Part shown: piece by piece, positions 1-5,912 of the stretch
Layout of the letters: each line of letters begins with the position of its first letter
Numbering within the stretch: the first letter of the stretch is position 1
Assembly: GCA_946415665.1 (NCBI GenBank)
Contig: CAMKTI010000075.1
Span: forward strand, 1-8,229
Source: an uncultured Clostridia bacterium
GTDB taxonomy: Bacteria; Bacillota; Clostridia; Lachnospirales; CAMVHY01
Direction of reading: 5' to 3'
DNA length: 8,229 bases
Notes under the pieces: model-generated
Database searches by the model: none
The model's input: only the letters and a program-made list of their open reading frames with translations
What the model was told of the DNA's origin: nothing
Made by a program: the position numbers and the translations under genes

Positions 1-1228
1 CGTCAAAAATTATTTGCCGGATTTTTTTTTGGTCATCCAAATTTAAATAATTCAAATTACCATCTTGCTTTAAAACAAAATTTTTTAACTCACGTCCATA
101 AATATTTTCATCATCAAAAATTTTTTTCACCGACAAAACATTATTTTTTATCATCGACGCAAACAAATCATTTATATTTATTTTTCCGGATTTTATTTTC
201 GCCAACATTAAATCTTTCAAATTATTTTCTATCAGCTCATAAACTTTTTTTTGCAAATCAAAATCTATGCTTAAAAATAAATTATTTCCTGCTTCATAAT
301 TTTTTTTATTTACAACACCGACACGTTTTCCTACGCTATTTACTTGTACAAACAAAGCTCCAGATTTTCCCTGCAATTCCTTTTCAAACGATTTTTCCAA
401 TCCTGTTTTTCCAACTATATCCGAAACCTGATAACTATTTTCCTTTTCATTTAAATCATTTAATTCTTTTTCGTTTATTAATCCAACATAACCAATTAAA
501 TTCGCACAACATTTCGCATCAACATAATCCCGAATATATTCTTTTTCAACATATATCCCTTGAAATTTATCGCTTTCTTCCTCAATGTCAATTACTGTTT
601 TATCCGAAACATTTAAAGCTAAAACCAACGGTGTGTATTGTCTATAACGATTCTTATATAACTCAGATCTTAAAGCAATTATTTTTCTTTTATCCAACAC
701 ATCCAAATTTTTATCAACATCAAAAAAATCACACAAATAATTAATAACTTGCTCAGCATCTAAATTCTCATCCAAATTCATATCTATCTGCCATCTTTTT
801 TTTTCATTATCACTATTAAAATTAAATTCAAACGGATTTGATTTACTAATTGGCAACGTGTCAACATATTCCTCATTATTTTTTTCCAATAATTTTATTA
901 GTGCATATAAACTTTGATTTAAATCATTTATTTTTATACCTGTGTCAAGTTTTATATTATAAACTAATTTATTTTTCGCTATCACTCTCCCAAACCTATC
1001 ATAAATATTTCCACGCGGTGCCTTTATTTCGATTTTTTTGACTATGTTTTCACCAAGTTCACTTAAATATTTTTCACCGTTTATTATTTGCATAAAAAAA
1101 AGACGTGACAACAAAAGCAAAAAAATTACGCATACCAACAAGTACAAAATAAAAACTCTGTCACCAAATTTTTTTTTTAACCCAATAAATAAATTTTTTT
1201 TCTCATAAAATTTTTTTTTGCTGTGCAT
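1..1228 (-). CDS. mrdA: Penicillin-binding protein 2-like class B transpeptidase, N-terminal part (truncated by window edge)
   Basis: The frame is open from an ATG at 1228 to the window edge, giving 409 codons with no stop. A GGAG lies 9 bases upstream of the ATG. Residues 1-23 are a basic cytoplasmic tail and about 24-46 form one membrane segment. APRGNIYDRFGRVIA (70-84) is the class B PBP dimerisation-domain signature. GYVG (246-249), GKTGLEKSFEKELQG (273-287) and LSIDFDLQK (319-327) are the conserved stretch just before the transpeptidase domain. Residues about 335-409 are a Lys/Asn-rich insert of the kind I recall between the two domains in clostridial PBP2 proteins. The SxxK, SxN and KTG active-site motifs would lie beyond position 1 and are not seen. 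Family knowledge: PBP2 cross-links peptidoglycan during elongation together with RodA. SpoVD or another class B PBP is the main alternative. The mreBCD genes often found upstream are absent here; an IS remnant lies there instead. Confidence 0.88.
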   Translation of the reverse strand, partial: MHSKKKFYEKKNLFIGLKKKFGDRVFILYLLVCVIFLLLLSRLFFMQIINGEKYLSELGENIVKKIEIKAPRGNIYDRFGRVIAKNKLVYNIKLDTGIKINDLNQSLYALIKLLEKNNEEYVDTLPISKSNPFEFNFNSDNEKKRWQIDMNLDENLDAEQVINYLCDFFDVDKNLDVLDKRKIIALRSELYKNRYRQYTPLVLALNVSDKTVIDIEEESDKFQGIYVEKEYIRDYVDAKCCANLIGYVGLINEKELNDLNEKENSYQVSDIVGKTGLEKSFEKELQGKSGALFVQVNSVGKRVGVVNKKNYEAGNNLFLSIDFDLQKKVYELIENNLKDLMLAKIKSGKININDLFASMIKNNVLSVKKIFDDENIYGRELKNFVLKQDGNLNYLNLDDQKKIRQIIFD

Positions 1229-1431
1229 ATTAAATCGCTCCGATTAAAAAAGCTTAAATTAATTTTTTTTCTTTCTATGTAACACAAAAATATACAAAAA
1301 AAATAAGCAACATAAAAAATAAAATACTCCGACAAAAAATTTTTTTGTTGCTGTGAAAATAAATTTTTACGACCAACTATGTTTTAATAATAAACAAATT
1401 TATCGCTATTAACAAATAAATTTTTGTTGGC
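1229..1431. other. Non-coding AT-rich spacer between the PBP gene and the IS remnant
   Basis: I see no convincing gene, RNA or promoter here. The stretch holds the PBP ribosome binding site (GGAGCG, about 1238-1243 on the minus strand) and long A/T runs, including an A/T-only dyad around 1331-1350. It probably contains the PBP promoter, but no hexamer pair with acceptable spacing stands out. It may also contain the decayed right end of the adjacent insertion sequence. No terminal inverted repeat could be paired across the element. Confidence 0.5.
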
Positions 1432-2204
1432 TTATATAAAAAAATACGATGTTGACATTTTGTCATCGAGTATTTGAATATTAGACAGCGTTCACATAGA
1501 ATAAAAATAGATTGAGCAAGATGAAACCATCGAGCGTGTGTTAGCGTATCTGGCAGCAATACCGCGCTAACGTTTAAAAACAAGGGAATTATTCTCGATA
1601 ATATGTCTAAAGCGACAAAGTCTATGGTGAAACTACTGTCTCTTTTCTTCAAAACCTTAAAACCTTTATAATCGCGTTGTTAAAGTTTATTGCGTTTTGG
1701 AAAAACAACTGATTCTATATTAGTTTTGCTATATAAGACAAGATTTCGTTGGTATCATAAGCATGATCTGCAAATAATAATTTTGCATCGAGATTTTTGA
1801 GCAAGTTAATAGCTTCTTTACAATCGCAACGCGTTCAATCTGTAACGATAAACTTTACAGGCATATCGTGATCATTGATGGCTAAGTGTGTTTTCACATA
1901 ACTCGAGTCGATTATTAGCCATTCAAAGTGTTCGCTATCTTTGCTATCTTTCAGTATCTCATCTCAAATAATTTTTTTCACATACCTTTTCTTTGCCATC
2001 GAATAAATCCTTGATGCACCATACCCCACTTGCCATAATCCAGCGGCAAATCCATCCACGGAGATCCTGTTTTAAGTATCCAAACAACCACATTGATAAA
2101 TTTCCCATTATCTTTGGCATACCTCTATGTTGTCATGGCTGACCTGTTAGATGCGGTTTTTGCAACTTCTATTCTGCATTGCCTATATCGAATCTGGGAT
2201 ACAT
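1432..2204 (-). pseudogene. Degraded IS5-family transposase
   Basis: Read on the minus strand from an ATG at 2204, broken reading frames give an IS5-family DDE transposase. The N-terminal part reads KLQKPHLTGQP, then (other frame) AKDNGKFINVVVWILKTGSP, WMDLPLDYGKW and FIRWQRKG. The core reads EWLIIDSSYVKTH (first catalytic Asp, codon at 1907-1909), MPVKFIVTD, CKEAINLLKNLDAKLLFAD and HAYDTNEI (second Asp, in FAD-HAYD). The C-terminal part is HIIENNSLVFKR and RGIAARYA (catalytic Glu in IIEN). At least five in-frame stops and several frameshifts interrupt it. The stops stand where the family has Trp (TGG changed to TGA or TAG) or Gly (GGA changed to TGA). Between KTH and LAIND about 25-30 residues of the normal family sequence appear deleted; this rests on my memory of the family. 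Open frames seen in this stretch on either strand are by-products, not genes. Terminal inverted repeats were not found, so the element's limits are unknown. Confidence 0.85.
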
Positions 2205-2392
2205 CCCTTTTTACATTTTCCTTTTTGTTCCTTTTTTTATTCCTCTCCATATATATCTTATTTTATAGATTATTTTTCTCTCTTGTCTCGTTGATCGTTT
2301 TTTAGCGTAGACAGTATCTAAGGAAAAAAATCATATACTATAAAAAATTTCACATTTAATAGTGAGAAATAAAAAAAATTATATATAAAAAT
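2205..2392. other. Non-coding region upstream of the ADP-ribosylglycohydrolase gene
   Basis: No gene is visible. On the plus strand 2205-2300 is rich in T and C, probably the decayed outer part of the insertion sequence. Positions 2320-2392 are almost pure A/T and lead into the promoter at 2393, so they could act as an UP-like element. A short dyad lies at 2347-2370 and is listed separately. Confidence 0.45.
2347..2370. promoter_or_regulatory. Inverted repeat upstream of promoter, possible operator
   Basis: ATTTCACAT and GTGAGAAAT form two arms around a 6-base AT centre: five pairs, one A/A mismatch, then three more pairs of which one is G/T. It lies 23 bases upstream of the -35 box of the 2456-5017 gene, a position compatible with a regulator binding site. 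No T run of terminator type follows it. In DNA this AT-rich, dyads of this size can arise by chance. Confidence 0.25.
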
Positions 2393-2422
2393 TTGACGTA
2401 TAAAGTTTTTTTCTGGTATAAT
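2393..2422 (+). promoter_or_regulatory. Sigma70/SigA-type promoter of the ADP-ribosylglycohydrolase gene
   Basis: TTGACG (2393-2398) and a perfect TATAAT (2417-2422) are 18 bases apart, with an A/T-rich stretch just upstream. Transcription would start near 2429-2431. That leaves a leader of about 26 bases containing the Shine-Dalgarno GGGAGG (2441-2446) before the ATG at 2456. The TTG of the -35 box is in frame with the gene and could be mistaken for a start codon, but it has no ribosome binding site and lies upstream of the predicted transcript. Confidence 0.75.
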
Positions 2423-2455
2423 AATAGATATTTAATTTTTGGGAGGAAGTTATAT

Positions 2456-5017
2456 ATGATAGACAATAATGTTATTAACAAGGTAAATAAGGATAACCAA
2501 ATAGAAATTATTGGTTCAGATCATTTGCTAATGGCAGCGGAGGGTGATTATATCGGTCTTCCGTTTGAACATATAGAGCAGGCTGCGGAGTATAATTCAG
2601 GCTTAAGTAAGTTTTCAACAAAATATATTAGAGAGCCACTACCTGATCCGCAAGAAGATAAAGATTTATATAGAAAGAATGAAACCATTGGTTGTGAGGC
2701 AAAAAATGCTTATAAATTTGGATTTATGTTATTGAAGTACAATGATTATAATTGGAAAAGAGTCAATAATCTACAAGGTGTCATAGATGGATCTTCATTT
2801 GAAATAAATTTTATGAATACGGATAATAAAACATCAGATGATACAAAATTCCTGATGGACGGAGGAGCGACAATTATAAAAAATGAGTCGCAGTATCAGT
2901 TGACAAAAGACCAAAAAGATTATACTTTCGTTTCTAAGAGTGAAGATTTTAAAACTTTAACCGACGATTACACAAACGAAATTTTTACAAACATTCCGAT
3001 AGATCAGCCTCAGATGAATGCTGAATACGGTGAATCAATGTCGAATTTGATTAATGCAGTGCGAAGCATTGTAAACGATAAATCAAAAAATCCAACTTCA
3101 ACTTATGCCGATGCATTGAAATATGTTATAAGCAATAAACAAGAATTCAAAAAATCAGATTATTGGGGGCAAAGTTTTGGCAATGGTTCGATGTTTAAAT
3201 CGGTTATCACGGCTATTGCAGCGCAAGATTATGAACAAGGATTGGAATTAACTGAGTTAATGGTCAAAAATACTCACGACAATGAAGAATCGCTGACAGG
3301 CGCAAAAGCTGTCTATACTACAATTTTTTTGGCTTGTTGCGGTTTGCGTACAGAAACTATAAGAAAAATTGTTCATTTCATGTTTTTTAATCCAAATCCA
3401 CCGAAAGACTTTAGTGGCAATGCAGCAAATTTATGTAATTATGATTTGTTATCGCAACGTAAAAATATAAATCAGAATGACCCTGAAGCTGTGAGAAAAT
3501 GTGACAGAGAGCAATTAGAAAAAGATATAAAAGCATATAAATATTCCGAGCAAACAAGTGTAACTGCAACGTTGGCAATTCGAACTGTTTTGACGGCGGA
3601 ATCTACAGAGGAAGCTAAAGGATGGGGTTTAGAAGCGGGCGGAGATTGTGATACACTTCTTTTTTTTATTATGGCTATGGCTTCACATCTTCATGGCTCT
3701 ATAAAATCAGATGTTGAAAAAATGAAAAGGATTCTTTTGAAAACCCAATATAAAAAAGAAGCTATGCAGAAACAAATCGAAAAAGAAAAAGATGATCCAA
3801 ATGCAATCAAAAGAATTGAACAAATTGATGGCGATGATAAATTTGTTTATTACACAAACATAAATAACAAATTTAACGAAATGTTTAATCATCACACTCG
3901 TGCTGGTTCAAAAATTCAGCGGCAGTTGTTAAATATTCGTAAATTCATGGAATATCTTTTTAATAACAGAGGAAAATCTAAAGTTGAAAATAAAGAGCAG
4001 CTGTTAAACGAAATTTTTGAAAATATTCGTTCGGATATAGATTTTATGCTTGACGCAAAAACAAAACATAAAATGGATGAAATAGATCCTAGTGAGATAG
4101 AAAATATGAAAAAAAAACAAAAAACAATAAGATCTTTGTCTAAAGAACAAACAGATAAAATAATGAAAGATATGGAACAGAATAAAAATGTCCATGATCA
4201 AGAAATAAAGAAATTGAAAGACGAATACAATATCAAAATACGTATGCATAAAAATGCTACAGCTCGTTTTCAAAACAAAATAAAAGAAGACAAACGGAAA
4301 AATTTGACTGAACAAGATATCAAGGATATAGGGAAAGAAATAAATGAAGTCAATAGTTTTTTTCAAGAACGCGGAGTCAATCAAATTCCGATCGATAATT
4401 ATAATTTAAAAACTAAAGATAGTTTGAATCAAATTTTTATAGACGAAAATAAAAATCCGATAACACATATAAATTATGGTGGAAATGATTCTGATAAAAT
4501 CGAAAATTTTAACAAACCGTCAGATGATTTTGTTGATGGGCAAAAAAATGATTTAAATTCAAACACTGAAAACAGAATAAAAGAAGATAAACAGCAAAAT
4601 TCGGCCAAAAAAGATTTCACATACACAAATACAGGAGTAGATATAATCAATAATCTTCTTACCAAACAAAGAATAAATGAAATCGAAAGACCTAAAATCG
4701 ATGGCAACAATCCAACTTTTAACCCATATCTGAAATATTTCATCGGTTTGATAATTTGGTTAATTATTATCTTTGTGTCATTTCTTTTATTTTGTTTAGA
4801 AATAATTTCTTTAGCAGCAGCGATAATTATTACAGTTGCCACATTGATTCTAGACTCAGTGCTTATGTTTGTAATTTTCTATTATACAAAAAATCCAAAT
4901 GATAATTCTATTAAGACAGAAAAGTTTAGAGAAAATGGAATACTGAAGGAAACAGAAAAAGGAATTCAAAACATCAAGCAAGATACAATCGAAGACGTAA
5001 AATACATAGATGATTAA
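2456..5017 (+). CDS. ADP-ribosylglycohydrolase (DraG/ARH)-domain protein with coiled-coil middle and C-terminal membrane hairpin
   Basis: 853 residues. The ATG at 2456 is chosen because GGGAGGAAG lies just upstream; the frame stays open to a TTG at 2393, but that TTG is the -35 box. Residues about 20-420 match the DraG/ARH fold in motif order: GDYIGLPFE (30-38), SDDTKF (127-132), SFGNGSMFK (240-248), THDNEESLTGAKA (273-285) and GGDCDT (395-400). The acidic residues that bind two metal ions in this family (D128, D129, D397, D399) and T400 are kept; the usual TDDT is SDDT. Family knowledge: these enzymes remove ADP-ribose from arginine, serine or other targets. The domain is longer than the usual roughly 300 residues. 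Residues about 418-640 are Lys/Glu-rich and probably partly coiled coil, and 640-755 are polar and Asn-rich. Hydrophobic segments at about 761-782 and 786-810 form a hairpin, followed by a 43-residue charged tail. There is no signal peptide, so the enzyme domain is probably cytoplasmic unless it is exported by another route. Substrate and role are unknown. The gene stands alone with its own promoter. Confidence 0.82.
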   Translation: MIDNNVINKVNKDNQIEIIGSDHLLMAAEGDYIGLPFEHIEQAAEYNSGLSKFSTKYIREPLPDPQEDKDLYRKNETIGCEAKNAYKFGFMLLKYNDYNWKRVNNLQGVIDGSSFEINFMNTDNKTSDDTKFLMDGGATIIKNESQYQLTKDQKDYTFVSKSEDFKTLTDDYTNEIFTNIPIDQPQMNAEYGESMSNLINAVRSIVNDKSKNPTSTYADALKYVISNKQEFKKSDYWGQSFGNGSMFKSVITAIAAQDYEQGLELTELMVKNTHDNEESLTGAKAVYTTIFLACCGLRTETIRKIVHFMFFNPNPPKDFSGNAANLCNYDLLSQRKNINQNDPEAVRKCDREQLEKDIKAYKYSEQTSVTATLAIRTVLTAESTEEAKGWGLEAGGDCDTLLFFIMAMASHLHGSIKSDVEKMKRILLKTQYKKEAMQKQIEKEKDDPNAIKRIEQIDGDDKFVYYTNINNKFNEMFNHHTRAGSKIQRQLLNIRKFMEYLFNNRGKSKVENKEQLLNEIFENIRSDIDFMLDAKTKHKMDEIDPSEIENMKKKQKTIRSLSKEQTDKIMKDMEQNKNVHDQEIKKLKDEYNIKIRMHKNATARFQNKIKEDKRKNLTEQDIKDIGKEINEVNSFFQERGVNQIPIDNYNLKTKDSLNQIFIDENKNPITHINYGGNDSDKIENFNKPSDDFVDGQKNDLNSNTENRIKEDKQQNSAKKDFTYTNTGVDIINNLLTKQRINEIERPKIDGNNPTFNPYLKYFIGLIIWLIIIFVSFLLFCLEIISLAAAIIITVATLILDSVLMFVIFYYTKNPNDNSIKTEKFRENGILKETEKGIQNIKQDTIEDVKYIDD

Positions 5018-5061
5018 AAAACAGTTAAATAATCCGGTTTCACAAACAAAATATGTAATTT

Positions 5062-5107
5062 AAAAAACACCTTCGCCTCCAAAATTTGAATCGAAGATGT
5101 TTTTTTT
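5062..5107. terminator. Bidirectional intrinsic terminator between convergent genes
   Basis: A stem of AAAAAACACCTTCG (5062-5075) with CGAAGATGTTTTTT (5092-5105) encloses a 16-base loop and is flanked by A and T runs on both sides. Read on the plus strand there is one C/A mismatch; read on the minus strand the same pair is a G/U wobble, so the hairpin is fully paired for transcripts of the minus-strand gene at 5123-5275. It can serve both that gene and the plus-strand gene ending at 5017. Confidence 0.8.
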
Positions 5108-5122
5108 ATGCCAAAACAAAAA

Positions 5123-5275
5123 TTATTTTTCATTTGAATCAACAAATTTTTTTGCTTCTTCCACATTTTTTTCTGACGGATGGGAAACGTTTGTATCTTT
5201 TTCGCGAGACTCATTTTCTGACAACGCTAAAGTTTTAAATTGCTCATTACATTTATTTTTATTTTTCTTTGCCAT
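5123..5275 (-). CDS. Small DUF3787-like protein, 50 residues
   Basis: The ATG at 5275 is preceded by a near-perfect AGGAGGT six bases upstream (5282-5288) and the frame ends with TAA at 5123. The product begins MAKKNKNKCNEQF and ends SEKNVEEAKKFVDSNEK. The ending resembles the conserved C-terminus of DUF3787, a family of roughly 55-residue proteins from Clostridia that, as I recall it, ends in a P-x-E-x-x-V-x-x-AK-x-W-V-D-x-N-x-K pattern; here Phe replaces the usual Trp. The protein is highly charged, with no membrane segment or signal peptide, and its function is unknown. The gene is short enough to be missed by length filters, but its ribosome binding site and the terminator just downstream support it. 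It lies 132 bases downstream of the pilin-like gene in the same direction, and whether it shares that transcript is not clear. Confidence 0.75.
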   Translation of the reverse strand: MAKKNKNKCNEQFKTLALSENESREKDTNVSHPSEKNVEEAKKFVDSNEK

Positions 5276-5407
5276 AAAAAACCTCCTGAAAATAAAATCA
5301 TAAATTATTATTTCCGATAGAAAGCTTTTTATGCTGGATAAAATCTAATAGATCATATTTTCATTTTTACACATAAATTTAAAATAACTTACGCTTGATA
5401 CAATTAT
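5276..5407. other. Intergenic spacer between pilin-like and DUF3787-like genes
   Basis: The spacer holds the AGGAGGT of the downstream small gene at 5282-5288. I see no GC-stemmed terminator for the pilin-like gene. On the minus strand TATGAT-type sequences occur near 5300 and 5357, which could be -10 boxes, but neither has a convincing -35 partner. Confidence 0.35.
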
Positions 5408-5905
5408 TTATTCTATTTCCTCCTGTTCCACAAAAAATTTTTCGTTTTCCTGATCATATTTTATTATTTGGCTTAATTTTACTTTGTTACCATAAGAATT
5501 TTGTGAAGTAACTTCTACGTTATATTTTAAAATTTCTGATGAGTTAAATCCAATTTTCAGATTATAAATTAATTCCTTTTCATTCGATTCATCCATTAAT
5601 TTTAACCTAATTTCTTTGTTGGCTCCGGTGGCTCCAAAATATTTATCAACATTCTCATAAAATAATTCTATATCCAAAGTTTTTTCCTCATCTTTTAAAA
5701 CATGACACGAACTTACAATTTCGTTCAAAACAGACAAAGCAATATCAGCCCCATACTCTGCCATATAATATAAATTATTATTTTCACCATGACTTTTTTC
5801 GAATTTTAAATTTACACTGCCAATAATTAAATTTAAAACTAAACTTGCAATCGTTATTATCATTAAAACAAAAATATAAGCGCTGCCCTTATTTTTTTTG
5901 GACAA
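5408..5905 (-). CDS. PilX-like type IV pilus-type protein (minor pilin/pseudopilin-like)
   Basis: The product is 165 residues if it starts at the TTG at 5905, which has GGATGGTG about seven bases upstream. An in-frame TTG at 5923 would add six residues but has no ribosome binding site. The N-terminus, SKKNKGSAYIFVLMII, runs into a hydrophobic helix of about 24 residues. After a short polar stretch comes YYMAEYGADIALSVLNEI. A basic N-terminus, a single hydrophobic helix and an AE-x-G-x-x-x-A motif about 30 residues into the chain are the layout of PilX N-terminal-domain proteins, which act in type IV pilus or type II secretion-like assemblies at the membrane. The classical GFxxxE prepilin site is not seen. 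The rest is polar and has no motif I recognise. The first codons follow the aroC stop at once, so translation is probably coupled to aroC. No other pilus genes lie in the window. Confidence 0.65.
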   Translation of the reverse strand: MSKKNKGSAYIFVLMIITIASLVLNLIIGSVNLKFEKSHGENNNLYYMAEYGADIALSVLNEIVSSCHVLKDEEKTLDIELFYENVDKYFGATGANKEIRLKLMDESNEKELIYNLKIGFNSSEILKYNVEVTSQNSYGNKVKLSQIIKYDQENEKFFVEQEEIE

Positions 5906-5912
5906 AATTTTT

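Noticed and set aside
850..1041. Plus-strand open frame of 63 codons inside the PBP gene
   Set aside because: It is antisense to a clear PBP2 coding frame, is hydrophobic only because of the AT-rich complement, and has no ribosome binding site.
1331..1350. A/T-only palindrome considered as a terminator
   Set aside because: It has no G/C stem and lies upstream of the minus-strand PBP gene; such A-run/T-run dyads are expected in this base composition.
1377..1652. Minus-strand 91-codon open frame
   Set aside because: It is an out-of-frame reading of the transposase C-terminus; the neighbouring frame gives the recognisable IIENN and RGIAARYA motifs.
1432..2204. TGA read as Trp (alternative genetic code) to rescue the transposase
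   Set aside because: TAG stops, Gly-to-stop changes and frameshifts also occur, and intact genes in the window use TGG for Trp and TGA as a stop.
2093..2305. Plus-strand 70-residue hydrophobic open frame
   Set aside because: It is antisense to the N-terminal part of the transposase remnant; the hydrophobicity comes from T-rich sequence, and no ribosome binding site precedes it.
4004..4842. Two minus-strand open frames within the ARH gene
   Set aside because: They are Phe- and Ile-rich complements of Lys- and Asn-rich codons, which is typical of shadow frames in AT-rich DNA.
5014..5303. Open frames overlapping the DUF3787-like gene on both strands (66 and 68 codons)
   Set aside because: They conflict with the frame that has the strong AGGAGGT and a family-like product, and one runs through the terminator stem.
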